From contig CAZUNG010000004.1 in assembly GCA_964621905.1 (NCBI GenBank), forward strand, positions 186,001 through 250,000: a stretch of DNA of 64,000 bases, read 5' to 3'. The stretch is from Ruminococcus_G sp964621905. Lineage in GTDB: Bacteria > Bacillota > Clostridia > Lachnospirales > Lachnospiraceae. Positions 34,638 to 43,206 of the stretch are shown here, one piece after another; the first letter of the stretch is position 1, and every line of letters begins with the position of its first letter. The position numbers and the translations under genes were made by a program. Under the pieces are notes generated by a model, which had not been told where the DNA came from, made no database searches, and saw only the letters and a program-made list of their open reading frames with translations.

Positions 34638-35057
34638 TTACAGATTTGCTTTGATTTTGTTGATCACTTCTTCGTACTCTTCCTCACTTAAGAATACTTT
34701 TTCAGGATTCATTGCAAACACCTGTGTCCATTCAAATCCATCTTTGTATTTTGGTACCAGGTGGAAGTGTGTGTGACCTGCCGTATCACCGTAAGCTCCA
34801 ATATTGACTTTATCCGGGCTGAATGCTTTCTGGATTGCAGCCACTACCTTTGCCATATCCGCAAAGTATCCGTTTCTCTCTTCTTCAGACAGCTGTGTAA
34901 TGTCCGGAACGTGAGATTTGGTTGCTACGATACATCTTCCTTTATGGCTCTGCTCTTTAAAAAGATAAACCAGTGCATTGTCCAGTTCGCAGATTTTAAG
35001 GCCGAACGGTGCCAAAAACTCACCCTCTACACAGTATGCGCATTTTTGATCCTTCAT
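34638..35057 (-). CDS. HIT (histidine triad) family protein
   Basis: Nucleotide hydrolase or transferase of the HIT superfamily. The active-site triad is in AGHTHFHLVPKY (HxHxH followed by LVP). An N-terminal CAYC pair may bind zinc. Length 139 is typical of bacterial Hint/Fhit-like proteins. GGAGAGGG precedes the ATG. It has its own promoter and terminator. Confidence 0.92.
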   Translation of the reverse strand: MKDQKCAYCVEGEFLAPFGLKICELDNALVYLFKEQSHKGRCIVATKSHVPDITQLSEEERNGYFADMAKVVAAIQKAFSPDKVNIGAYGDTAGHTHFHLVPKYKDGFEWTQVFAMNPEKVFLSEEEYEEVINKIKANL

Positions 35058-35122
35058 AATACCCTCTCCTTTTAACTGTAATGTTTTTTCATAAGCAAAA
35101 TAAGATCTCCTGCCTACGCATA

Positions 35123-35151
35123 AGTATACCTCTTTTACAGAAAATTCTCAA
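35123..35151 (-). promoter_or_regulatory. Promoter for the HIT gene
   Basis: TTGAGA (35146-35151), 17-base spacer, TATACT (35123-35128), minus strand. Confidence 0.65.
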
Positions 35152-35158
35152 TCTTTTT

Positions 35159-36346
35159 TTAGGATTCCTCCGCCGTCTCCTGTACTGCTTCGCCAGTCTC
35201 TTCCTGCGCTTTTGCATCGTAGAGCATCTCCTGCAGTTTTGCCACCGTCTCCTCCCAGTCCGGGACCAGTTTTTCATTTTGCGAGACAAACATGCCGTCA
35301 TACGGGATCCTGTCCTTTACCAGCTGATAATGAAGCATCGAGGGTACTTTTCCGAGAAGTCCCCAGAATTCATTTTCAGGAATATTATGCGTAACCAGAG
35401 GAAGCAGTCTGTTCGCCAGCTTGTCAATCTCCCCGATACTCATCTGCCGGATTTTCTGTGTGAGCTTTGTCAGTACTTCCCGCTGACGCTCCGTCCTCTG
35501 ATAATCTGAATTCCCCACCTTACGTATTCTGGCATAGGCGACAGCCTGTATTCCCTGACACTCATAGGTTCCCTCTCCCGGTATCATATATTCCGGATAT
35601 CTGTCCTCGATGTTCATATTCTGGCACATATGCTCCATCGTCTGGTTGGCGTTGGCTGCTTCTTTTTCCGTAAACGTAAGTGTAATACTGCCGATCGCAT
35701 CAATAATGTCGATCATGTCTTTAAACGATACCGCCATATACCGGTCTACATTGACTTTAAAATTTTCTGTCACCGTCTCCACAAGAAGCGGACCTCCGCC
35801 GTTTGCATACGCAGCATTCAGTTTCCGGTATCCGATTCCCGGAATATCCACGCAGGTATCCCGCATCAGGGAAACCATACTGATCTGCTTTTTCTCATCA
35901 TTCACAGACAATAATATCATAGAATCAGAATTTGCATTTTCCGTACTTTTCGTCCGGTCTACCCCGATGAGCAGTATGTTATAGACATTGTCTTCCGTCA
36001 TGATATTTCCATCGTAACGATACTTTTCGATGTTCTCCTGAATGGCCTGAAGCTCTTCATCAACCGGTTCTTCGTCCACAGGTTCTTTTTCCTGTATGAT
36101 GGTCTCCTGAACCTCACTGTCTGCCACATAATTTGACTGTGCGTAATAACTGTGTCCTTTCGCATACACAACCGAAGCACACAAAAGAATCATTGCCGCC
36201 ACAAAAAGACCGCTGTTTGCAGCCGTTCTCCACTTATGCTCTGCCGCACAATGCACATGTGACGTCACATCCTCCGCAAAACCGGCCGCTATCTGCCTCA
36301 CTTTTCTCCATACGGTCCGGCCTGCTCTTTTCAATTTTCCGTTCAT
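35159..36346 (-). CDS. LytR-CpsA-Psr (LCP) family wall-polymer ligase
   Basis: LCP proteins attach teichoic acids or polysaccharides to peptidoglycan outside the membrane. The 395 residues have a cytoplasmic basic N-terminus, one membrane helix (about 44-64) and the LCP domain (about 115-330) with LLIGVDRTKSTENANSDSMIL, VSLMRDTCVDIPG and RKLNAAYANGGG; these carry the Asp and Arg residues that bind the polyprenyl pyrophosphate substrate. The C-terminus (after 375) is Glu-rich and likely disordered. Single gene, divergent from the PfkB kinase. The nearby glf product may feed the polymer, but they are not in one operon. Confidence 0.92.
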   Translation of the reverse strand: MNGKLKRAGRTVWRKVRQIAAGFAEDVTSHVHCAAEHKWRTAANSGLFVAAMILLCASVVYAKGHSYYAQSNYVADSEVQETIIQEKEPVDEEPVDEELQAIQENIEKYRYDGNIMTEDNVYNILLIGVDRTKSTENANSDSMILLSVNDEKKQISMVSLMRDTCVDIPGIGYRKLNAAYANGGGPLLVETVTENFKVNVDRYMAVSFKDMIDIIDAIGSITLTFTEKEAANANQTMEHMCQNMNIEDRYPEYMIPGEGTYECQGIQAVAYARIRKVGNSDYQRTERQREVLTKLTQKIRQMSIGEIDKLANRLLPLVTHNIPENEFWGLLGKVPSMLHYQLVKDRIPYDGMFVSQNEKLVPDWEETVAKLQEMLYDAKAQEETGEAVQETAEES

Positions 36347-36376
36347 CTTACACCTGCCCTCATGTCTGTTAATTTT

Positions 36377-36404
36377 ATTATATATAAAATGTCGAAAAAT
36401 ACAA
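36377..36404 (-). promoter_or_regulatory. Promoter for the LCP gene
   Basis: TTGTAT (36399-36404), 16-base spacer, TATAAT (36377-36382), minus strand. Confidence 0.55.
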
Positions 36405-36424
36405 GATTTTACCGATAGAAATTG

Positions 36425-36433
36425 TGTTATAAT
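36425..36433 (+). promoter_or_regulatory. Extended -10 promoter for the PfkB kinase gene
   Basis: TGTTATAAT (36425-36433), plus strand, about 73 bases before the ATG; no clear -35. Confidence 0.5.
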
Positions 36434-36506
36434 TTTAATGAGATACCAGTTTCTATTGACATCAACACTTTATCACAGAGAACTACATGTAAGGAGGAGT
36501 TACATC

Positions 36507-37409
36507 ATGCCATATGATGCTATTATTATCGGTGCTTCGATCGTTGATATACCGGCAGGACCTGTCGATGCATCTGTGTTTGATACAGGTTCCCATCCTG
36601 TCGACCGGCTGGCTTTTCAGGTTGGAGGCGATGCAATCAACGAAGCAACTGTTTTATCTCATCTGGGGGCCGATATTAAGCTGATCAGTAAAATCGGGCG
36701 CGATCCCGGAGGTGAATTTATCCTGAATCACTGCCGGCGGCACAGCATTGACACGACATCTATGGTCACGGATCCTGATATGGATACGGGAATCAATATC
36801 GTATTGATTGAAAAAAACGGTGAGCGCAGCTTTATCACCAGCCGAAGCGGCGGTCTGCGCCAGCTCAGACCGGAGGACATCGACCTTTCTGTCTTATCGG
36901 AGAGTTCCCTGCTATGCTTTGCAAGCATTTTTGTCTTCCCCTACTTTCAGAATGATGACCTGGTGCGCATTTTTTCCAAAGCAAAGGAATGTGGTATGAC
37001 ATTGTGCGCCGATATGACAACATGCAAAAACAAAGAGACTACCGAGGATATCCGCGAGGCGCTGTCTTATCTGGATTTTGTATTTCCAAATCTAAAGGAG
37101 GCACAGATGGTCACACAAAAAGAAGATCCGGACGACGCTGCCGACGTTTTTCTGGACTGCGGAGTCAAACACGCCGTCATCAAACTTGGAAAACAGGGCT
37201 GTCTGATCAAAAGCCGCCGCGAGCGCATCATCGTCCCCGCCGTCCCCGATGCCGTATGTCTGGATACAACGGGCGCCGGTGATAATTTTGCAGCCGGCTT
37301 TCTGTACGGGCTGATAAAAAAACAGCCGCTGTACGAATGCGGCCGCCTGGCGAATGAAACGGCGGCGCGCTGCATCGCAAAGATGGGTGCCACCGCATGG
37401 ATTGCATAA
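36507..37409 (+). CDS. PfkB/ribokinase-family carbohydrate kinase
   Basis: ATP-dependent sugar or nucleoside kinase. PfkB signature 1 lies in GGDAINEATVLSHLGADIKL and signature 2 in DTTGAGDNFAAGFLYG, with the catalytic Asp in GAGD. About 300 residues from ATG 36507, which has AAGGAGG upstream; the longer reading from 36438 crosses the leader. Substrate cannot be told from sequence; no sugar genes are adjacent. Single gene. Confidence 0.9.
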   Translation: MPYDAIIIGASIVDIPAGPVDASVFDTGSHPVDRLAFQVGGDAINEATVLSHLGADIKLISKIGRDPGGEFILNHCRRHSIDTTSMVTDPDMDTGINIVLIEKNGERSFITSRSGGLRQLRPEDIDLSVLSESSLLCFASIFVFPYFQNDDLVRIFSKAKECGMTLCADMTTCKNKETTEDIREALSYLDFVFPNLKEAQMVTQKEDPDDAADVFLDCGVKHAVIKLGKQGCLIKSRRERIIVPAVPDAVCLDTTGAGDNFAAGFLYGLIKKQPLYECGRLANETAARCIAKMGATAWIA

Positions 37410-37424
37410 TATTCTGCAAAAGCT

Positions 37425-37462
37425 AAAAGAGCCGCCGCCTTTACTCTGTCAGGCGGCAGCTC
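37425..37462. terminator. Terminator between converging PfkB and GNAT genes
   Basis: GAGCCGCCGCCT (37429-37440) pairs with AGGCGGCAGCTC (37451-37462) with one mismatch; TTTT follows on the minus strand, so it mainly ends the metY unit. Confidence 0.7.
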
Positions 37463-37470
37463 TCCGGCTG

Positions 37471-37914
37471 TTATCTGTCTTTTATCATCTGATCATATTT
37501 CATGAAAGTAAATCCCAGCCTTTCATATAGCCGTACTGCACCTTCATTACTCTTCGTCACTTCCAGCCGGAAACGTTTTGCGTCCGGGTATTCCTTAAAC
37601 AGCCATTCAAAAAACTGCGTCCCATACCCTTTTCCGCGGCATGCTTCACTCAGATAAATCTCCTCTATCATCACGGTAACGCCGCCCGTCTCGCACGCAT
37701 AAAAGCTCGTAATATAGGCAAAGCCAACCGGCGTCTGCCCGTCCAGCAGCATCACGCCCCGAAGCAGTGAGTGCTCTCTGACTGCATCTGCAAAGGTTCT
37801 GCGAAGCACGCTGTCATCCACGGTGTGGTCTACCGCATCGCTGTGATAAAATTCATGGACCAGCGGCAGGACAACCTCCTCATCACCGTCACACATCTCT
37901 CTGATCTGTAACAT
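37471..37914 (-). CDS. GNAT-family N-acetyltransferase
   Basis: A 147-residue acetyltransferase; acetyl-CoA binding motif A is seen in IEEIYLSEACRGKGYGTQFFEW, and the C-terminal NEGAVRLYERLGFTFM is motif B. Substrate unknown. The start at 37914 has GAGAGGG upstream; a GTG three bases earlier is less likely. Twelve or so bases after the isochorismatase gene and last in the metY unit. Confidence 0.9.
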   Translation of the reverse strand: MLQIREMCDGDEEVVLPLVHEFYHSDAVDHTVDDSVLRRTFADAVREHSLLRGVMLLDGQTPVGFAYITSFYACETGGVTVMIEEIYLSEACRGKGYGTQFFEWLFKEYPDAKRFRLEVTKSNEGAVRLYERLGFTFMKYDQMIKDR

Positions 37915-37928
37915 CACACTGCCCTCTC

Positions 37929-38471
37929 TTACTTAATCAGTTTTGATATCGCCTTAAAGGTATCGGAACCTGCTTTTTCCAGAAGTTCAAACAGGATCGA
38001 CTCATAAGTGCTGACCAGAATCCCTTCCTGGACGGCACGGCTGACTGCCGTATCTTTGTCACTTTTTTTTCTGGAGCTGACGCAGTCCGTGATCAGGATC
38101 GGCTGATATCCGTTTTCCTTTAAGTCAATACATGTCTGCAGCACACAGATATGAGTCTCAATGCCGCATATGATAATGTTTTTCTTTCCGAAACTTTTCA
38201 CTTTATCAGAAATCACATCATCCTTCCAGCAGCTGAAGGTCTTCTTATCATAATATTCTTCAGTTCCTGCCGCCTGATAGACAGACTGCACAGAATTTCC
38301 GAGTCCTTTTGTATACTGCTGCGTGATCATCATCGGAATACCCAATGCCTTCAGCCCCTTTATGAGAATCGATGCATTTTTCTCCAGCTCATCACCCTGA
38401 TACATCACCTTCATCAGACTTTCCTGATAATCCACAATCATCGCCATTGTATCTTCTGCCTTAATCCTCAT
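37929..38471 (-). CDS. Isochorismatase-family hydrolase
   Basis: Cysteine hydrolase fold of 180 residues. The likely triad is Asp in AMIVDYQESL, Lys in DKKTFSCW and Cys in GIETHICVLQTCIDL. Related enzymes act on nicotinamide, isochorismate or other amides; specificity cannot be assigned. It lies between metY and the GNAT gene on one transcript. It is not with the nad genes of this window, which weakens a nicotinamidase assignment. Confidence 0.88.
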   Translation of the reverse strand: MRIKAEDTMAMIVDYQESLMKVMYQGDELEKNASILIKGLKALGIPMMITQQYTKGLGNSVQSVYQAAGTEEYYDKKTFSCWKDDVISDKVKSFGKKNIIICGIETHICVLQTCIDLKENGYQPILITDCVSSRKKSDKDTAVSRAVQEGILVSTYESILFELLEKAGSDTFKAISKLIK

Positions 38472-38495
38472 ATCTGTTCTCCTCTTCTCTTACTG

Positions 38496-39773
38496 TTAAA
38501 CTGCTTCAAGTGCCTGCTTTAGATCCGCAATAATGTCATCCACATTCTCGATGCCGACAGACAGGCGGATCAGGTCCGGAAGAACCCCGGCCTCTATCAG
38601 CTGCTCATCGCTGAGCTGGCGGTGTGTATGGCTGGCCGGATGCAGTACGCAGGAACGGGCATCTGCCACATGTGTCACGATCGCAATCATCTTCAGCGCA
38701 TTTGTAAAACGCATTGCGCCTTCTTTACCTCCCTTTGGTCCAAAGCTCAGCACACCGCAGGTTCCATTCGGCATATACTTCTGCGCAAGTTCATAATACC
38801 TGCTGCTCTCAAGTCCAGAGAATTCCACCCATGCAACCTTTTCGTGTTTCTCCAGAAATTCTGCAACCTTTCGCGCATTTTCAAAATGACGCGGCACTCG
38901 AAGATGCAGGGTTTCCAGCCCAATATTTGTCAGAAATGCGTTCTGCGGAGACTGGCATACCCCCATATCCCGCATCAGCTGCGCGGTAGCTTTTCTGATA
39001 AAGGCTTCCTTTCCAAACCGCTGCGTATAGATGACCCCGTGGTATGATTCATCCGGTGTCGTCAGACCCGGATATTTCTCAGCATGAGCATCCCAGTCGA
39101 AATTGCCGCTGTCTACGATACATCCTCCCATTGCCATTGCATGGCCATCCATATATTTTGTTGTGGAATGTACGACGATATCCACTCCAAATGCAAACGG
39201 ACGGCAGTTGATTGGCGTCGCAAACGTATTATCACAGATCATTGGAACCCCGTGCCCATGTGCCAGGGATACAAACTTATCGATATCCAGCACTACGCCC
39301 GCAGGATTGGAAATCGTCTCTGCAAACACCGCCCTGGTGTTCGGACGAAACGCTTTCTCCAGTGTCTCCCTGTCATCATCCTGGTCCACAAGTGTCACTT
39401 CAATCCCGAAACGCTTTAATGTCACAGTCAGAAGGTTGGAGGTCCCTCCATACACTTTTGCTGCACAGATCACATGATCGCCAGCCGCACAGATATTCGT
39501 CACTGCCATCAGTGTTGCCGATTGTCCGGAGGATGTCAGCATGGCAGCCACGCCGCCTTCCAGATCACAGATTTTCTTTGCTACCACATCACAGGTGGGA
39601 TTCTGAAGTCTGGAATAAAAATAACCGTCTTTTTCCAGATCAAACAATTTGCCCATCTCTTCACTCGTCTCATACTTAAATGTTGTGCTCTGATAAATCG
39701 GCAGTACCCGCGGCTCTCCGTTTTTCGGCTGCCATCCTCCCTGCACACAGATCGTCTCTTTTTTTAAATCCAT
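38496..39773 (-). CDS. metY: O-acetylhomoserine sulfhydrylase (Cys/Met metabolism PLP enzyme)
   Basis: PLP enzyme that forms homocysteine (or methionine) from O-acetylhomoserine and sulfide. The PLP Lys is in DIVVHSTTKYMDGHAM; the N-terminal ETICVQGGWQPKNGEPRVLP and LTSSGQSATLMA blocks, with length 425, fit the O-acetylhomoserine aminocarboxypropyltransferase subgroup rather than cystathionine gamma-synthase (about 380). It complements luxS, which regenerates homocysteine. First gene of metY-isochorismatase-GNAT. Confidence 0.92.
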   Translation of the reverse strand: MDLKKETICVQGGWQPKNGEPRVLPIYQSTTFKYETSEEMGKLFDLEKDGYFYSRLQNPTCDVVAKKICDLEGGVAAMLTSSGQSATLMAVTNICAAGDHVICAAKVYGGTSNLLTVTLKRFGIEVTLVDQDDDRETLEKAFRPNTRAVFAETISNPAGVVLDIDKFVSLAHGHGVPMICDNTFATPINCRPFAFGVDIVVHSTTKYMDGHAMAMGGCIVDSGNFDWDAHAEKYPGLTTPDESYHGVIYTQRFGKEAFIRKATAQLMRDMGVCQSPQNAFLTNIGLETLHLRVPRHFENARKVAEFLEKHEKVAWVEFSGLESSRYYELAQKYMPNGTCGVLSFGPKGGKEGAMRFTNALKMIAIVTHVADARSCVLHPASHTHRQLSDEQLIEAGVLPDLIRLSVGIENVDDIIADLKQALEAV

Positions 39774-39817
39774 TCTTTTATCCTCTCTTCGTATCTTGTT
39801 CCATCACTGTACCATTT

Positions 39818-39846
39818 ATTCTAACGCGTCGGCAGCTACTGTGCAA
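39818..39846 (-). promoter_or_regulatory. Promoter for metY
   Basis: TTGCAC (39841-39846), 17-base spacer, TAGAAT (39818-39823), minus strand. The leader is about 38 bases, too short for a SAM riboswitch. Confidence 0.6.
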
Positions 39847-39852
39847 GGATAT

Positions 39853-40002
39853 TTATTCTCTTTTACCTCTGCATCCCGCCCTTCCAGAGCAGCCTGCACA
39901 GTCACATTCACAGAATTTTCCCTGGCGAAAGCGCCTAATCTTCCTTTTGATCACCCATGCTGCATACCCGGCGATCACTACCATGATCATAATCTCAGCC
40001 AT
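39853..40002 (-). CDS. FeoB-associated Cys-rich membrane peptide
   Basis: A 49-residue protein missed by length-filtered gene calling. It reads MAEIMIMVVIAGYAAWVIKR (one membrane helix), a basic stretch KIRRFRQGKF, then CECDCAGCSGRAGC, and ends KRE. A perfect AAGGAGGTG precedes the ATG, and the gene lies 20 bases after the feoB stop. Both layout and context match the FeoB-associated Cys-rich family found behind feoB in Firmicutes, thought to help iron transport or bind metal; its function is unproven. Confidence 0.9.
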   Translation of the reverse strand: MAEIMIMVVIAGYAAWVIKRKIRRFRQGKFCECDCAGCSGRAGCRGKRE

Positions 40003-40022
40003 CTGCCGTCACCTCCTTGCAG

Positions 40023-42062
40023 TTAAAACAGACTTCCCACCTGATATATCAGAAATGTGACAATCCACGCCACACACAGCTGGAATCCGGCTGTAAGAAA
40101 CGTCATCTTCCAGCTTCCGGATTCCCTCTTGATGGTCGCCAGTGTTGCGATACACGGTATGTACAGCAGGCTGAAGGTCATCATACAGTATGCATTCAGC
40201 ATGCCGAATCCTGCCGTTCCCAAAATGCCCGCCAGTGTGGCCATCCCTGCAGCGCTTGTTGCATTTCCCACACCGAACAGCACAGAACAGCTGGACACCA
40301 CAACTTCTTTTGCGGAAATTCCGGCAATCAGTGCCACGATAATCTGCCAGTACCCAAGCCCGATCGGTGCAAAAGCCGGGACAACCGCTTTCCCGATCAG
40401 GGAACCGAAACTCTGGGTAATGTCACTGACAAAGCCATGAGGACCAAAATTCAGCACAAACCACATCGCAATGGAGGCAATAAAAATTGTCGTCCCCGCC
40501 TTTGTCAGATAATCTTTTATTTTTTCCCACACATAAATCCATACGGTCTGTGCGCTCGGCGCCTTATATTCCGGCAGTTCGATCAGCAGATTATTCTTCG
40601 CTTCTTTCCGGTCAAGCATATGTAATACGAACGCCACCAGAATTGCCACAAAAAGCCCCAGTACATACATGGAAAACGCGGCAATCATCGCATAATTTCC
40701 AAAGAACATCTGAGAAAACAGCACGTAGACCGGAAGTCTCGCACTGCAGGACATAAACGGCGTGATCAGTATCGTCTTCATACGGTCCGACCGGTTTTCC
40801 AGCGTACGCGATGCCATGACAGCCGGAACCGTACATCCAAATCCAAGAATCATCGGAATAAATGCCCTGCCGGACAGCCCAAGCCTTCCCATCAGACTGT
40901 CCATCACATAGGCCGCACGCGCCATATATCCGCTGTCCTCCAAAAATGCCAGTGCCAGAAACAAAATAAAAATGTTCGGCAGAAACGTCAGAATTCCCCC
41001 GACACCTGAGATAATACCATCCACAACCAGCGAAACCAGCCATCCGGCGGCACCGACCGCATGCATACCGACTGTTACTTCCTCCGCCACGAAATCCAGC
41101 AGGATCCCCATATATCCTTTCAGCCAGTCTCCCAGTGTAAAGGTCAGCAGGAATACGAGTGCCATAATACAGAGGAACATGGGGAATCCCCAGATCCGAT
41201 GCGTCAGCAGCCGGTCGATCCTGTCTGTACTCTCTTCTTTTTGCTCCTTGTTCACCAATACCTCGTGGATGACTTCTTCAATAAAATCGTACTTTTCATT
41301 GATTATCTTCGATTCGTAACATTGATCCGTAATATCTGTCAGATCCAAGGGGTAGGTCTTTTGCGTCTCCTCATCATATTCTAAAAGCTTGATCGCATAG
41401 TAACGTGCCTTCTCAATTCCCGGATACATTTCTTTCAGACGGATTCTGACTGCATCAATCTTATCTTCTATCTCGTCGCTGTACACCATAACAAATTCAT
41501 TGTGGTGCTGATGTCTGTGTTCCGTGGAAATATCGTGATGATGGATCAGCGGCTGTTTTTCTTCAAAATCCTTGTGATGCACAACGGCATGCATCAGGAT
41601 ATCCAGCCCTTTCTTTTTGCGGGCACATACCGGAATCACAGGGATTCCCAGCATCTCCGGCAGCCGGTGAAGGTCAATCTCCATCCCCCGTTTTTCTACA
41701 ATGTCCATCATGTTCAGCGCCAGCACGACAGGCTTCCCAAGCTCGATCAGCTGCAACGTCAAATAGAGATTCCGCTCAAGCGATGATGCATCCGCCACAT
41801 CCACGATCACATCCACCTCATCGCTGAGTACATACTGCCTTGCCACTACTTCTTCCATTGTATATGAAGTCAGGCTGTAAGTTCCCGGCAAATCCACCAG
41901 CTGGATGTCAAATTCCTGGAACTTCATCGAGCCTTCCACTTTTTCCACCGTAACTCCCGGCCAGTTTGCAACCTTCAGATTGGCACCTGTATAAGCATTG
42001 AACAGCGTCGTCTTACCGCAGTTGGGATTTCCCATAAATCCTACACGTATCTTATTGTCCAT
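40023..42062 (-). CDS. feoB: Ferrous iron transporter FeoB
   Basis: Fe(II) importer with an N-terminal G protein: G1 GNPNCGKTTLF (residues 11-21), G2 VTVEK, G3 DLPG (57-60), G4 NMMD (117-120). The membrane domain (from about 275) has the two Gate regions (FMSCSARLPVYVLF and ISAKEVVVSS), each with its key Cys or Ser. The linker at 162-187 is rich in His (ten in 26 residues), which could bind metal. 679 residues. It overlaps feoA by 11 bases and is followed by the small Cys-rich peptide. Confidence 0.97.
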   Translation of the reverse strand: MDNKIRVGFMGNPNCGKTTLFNAYTGANLKVANWPGVTVEKVEGSMKFQEFDIQLVDLPGTYSLTSYTMEEVVARQYVLSDEVDVIVDVADASSLERNLYLTLQLIELGKPVVLALNMMDIVEKRGMEIDLHRLPEMLGIPVIPVCARKKKGLDILMHAVVHHKDFEEKQPLIHHHDISTEHRHQHHNEFVMVYSDEIEDKIDAVRIRLKEMYPGIEKARYYAIKLLEYDEETQKTYPLDLTDITDQCYESKIINEKYDFIEEVIHEVLVNKEQKEESTDRIDRLLTHRIWGFPMFLCIMALVFLLTFTLGDWLKGYMGILLDFVAEEVTVGMHAVGAAGWLVSLVVDGIISGVGGILTFLPNIFILFLALAFLEDSGYMARAAYVMDSLMGRLGLSGRAFIPMILGFGCTVPAVMASRTLENRSDRMKTILITPFMSCSARLPVYVLFSQMFFGNYAMIAAFSMYVLGLFVAILVAFVLHMLDRKEAKNNLLIELPEYKAPSAQTVWIYVWEKIKDYLTKAGTTIFIASIAMWFVLNFGPHGFVSDITQSFGSLIGKAVVPAFAPIGLGYWQIIVALIAGISAKEVVVSSCSVLFGVGNATSAAGMATLAGILGTAGFGMLNAYCMMTFSLLYIPCIATLATIKRESGSWKMTFLTAGFQLCVAWIVTFLIYQVGSLF

Positions 42063-42288
42063 CGCTGCTGTCCTCCCTCACTTCGATATGCTCCGCAATA
42101 TTTTTTCCGATGGCAAACCGTGTTCCCCGCACCTTGATCACCATCGCTCCCTTTTTCTTCTTATTCATAACCAGAATTTTAGTTCCTCCGGTCATTCCAA
42201 GCGCCTCCAGACGCCGATCAACATTTTGCGGCAGATCCATCCGCTCCACTCGATAGCTTATGTCAACCTCTCCCTCTATCAGTTTCAT
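42052..42288 (-). CDS. feoA: FeoA-domain protein
   Basis: SH3-like FeoA protein of 78 residues that supports FeoB GTPase/transport. LEALGMTGGTKILVMNKKKKGAMVIKVRGTRFAIGKNIAEHI is the family core (shown here in part by position 28-70: LGMTGG, GAMVIKVRGTRFAIG). GAGAGGA precedes the ATG. First gene of the feo operon, behind a DtxR-like box. Confidence 0.93.
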   Translation of the reverse strand: MKLIEGEVDISYRVERMDLPQNVDRRLEALGMTGGTKILVMNKKKKGAMVIKVRGTRFAIGKNIAEHIEVREDSSDGQ

Positions 42289-42323
42289 TCTGTGTCCTCT
42301 CTCTTATCGGTGTTTTTTCTCAG

Positions 42324-42342
42324 TTAGTTGAGATTAATCTAA
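42324..42342. promoter_or_regulatory. DtxR/IdeR-like iron box upstream of feoA
   Basis: A 19-base imperfect palindrome, TTAGTTGAGATTAATCTAA, with TTAG/CTAA ends as in DtxR-family iron boxes. It abuts the likely -10 (42342-42347) of a promoter whose -35 is TTGACA (42365-42370), so a bound repressor would block transcription start. Confidence 0.6.
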
Positions 42343-42370
42343 GCTTACAATGTTTCTATCCGTCTGTCAA
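42342..42370 (-). promoter_or_regulatory. Promoter of the feo operon
   Basis: TTGACA (42365-42370) with a weak -10 TAAGCT (42342-42347) at 17 bases, minus strand. Confidence 0.45.
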
Positions 42371-42399
42371 TCATACTTTCCGGAGTGTGCAATATTATT

Positions 42400-42429
42400 A
42401 AAAAACAGCGGGACAAGAGCACCCGCTGT
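42400..42429 (-). terminator. Terminator after coaX
   Basis: ACAGCGGG (42405-42412) with CCCGCTGT (42422-42429), nine-base loop, six T on the minus strand. Confidence 0.88.
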
Positions 42430-42440
42430 ATCAAAAACTT

Positions 42441-43205
42441 CTATTTATTTTTGTTGTAAATAATAAGTAAACCTTTCAGAAGAAGGTCATCATCCATAAT
42501 GACTTCTCTTCTGCAGTGAGGAATAATTGATTTCGCCAGACCTCCGGTGGCTATCGCCGTCGCCTTATGCCCCAATTCATCCTCAATTCTTGTGATCAGC
42601 CCGTCCACCATCGATGCACTGCTGTAGATCACACCACTTTTCATACAGTCAATCGTATTCTTGCCGATCATCTGTTTCGGCGGTTCCAGACTGATTCCCT
42701 GAAGCTGCGCCGCATGGGAAGTCAGCGAATCAAGCGATACGAGCACACCCGGAAGGATCATTCCACCGATATAATTGCGGTGTTCATCAATGACACATAC
42801 CGTCGTCGCTGTCCCCATGTCAAAGACAATCAGAGGTGCCGGATATTCATTGATAGCGGCTACGGAATCTGCCACCAGATCACTGCCCAGCTGCGCCGGA
42901 TTATCCATCAGAATATTCAGCCCCGTCTTAATCCCAGGTCCCACCACCAGCACTTTTCTGCGGAGAATTTTCTCTGTGGCGATCCGCATGATATTCGTGA
43001 TCTGTGGAACAACGGAAGAGATGATCCCTCCCTGGATTTTGTCATACTCAATCCCGTAGAGATCGAGAACCACTTTTATGTCGATTGCATATTCCAGTTC
43101 TGTCTTTGTCCGCACAGTGGAGAGCCGTTCCACAAAAAATGTCTGTTCCTCATCCACACATCCGACCACAATATTTGTATTACCGATATCAATGGCTAAA
43201 ATCAT
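42441..43205 (-). CDS. coaX: Type III pantothenate kinase
   Basis: First step of CoA synthesis: phosphorylates pantothenate (needs a monovalent cation; insensitive to CoA feedback). ASKHA-fold motifs: ILAIDIGNTNIVVG at the N-terminus, PAQLGSDLVAD, VFDMGTATTVCVID and GGMILPGV. 254 residues. It starts one base after the ECF S-component stop, with AGGAG upstream. Last gene of coaBC-S component-coaX. Confidence 0.95.
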   Translation of the reverse strand: MILAIDIGNTNIVVGCVDEEQTFFVERLSTVRTKTELEYAIDIKVVLDLYGIEYDKIQGGIISSVVPQITNIMRIATEKILRRKVLVVGPGIKTGLNILMDNPAQLGSDLVADSVAAINEYPAPLIVFDMGTATTVCVIDEHRNYIGGMILPGVLVSLDSLTSHAAQLQGISLEPPKQMIGKNTIDCMKSGVIYSSASMVDGLITRIEDELGHKATAIATGGLAKSIIPHCRREVIMDDDLLLKGLLIIYNKNK

Positions 43206-43206
43206 A

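Noticed and set aside
39774..39817. SAM riboswitch ahead of metY
   Set aside because: The promoter leaves about 38 bases of leader, much shorter than an S-box element.
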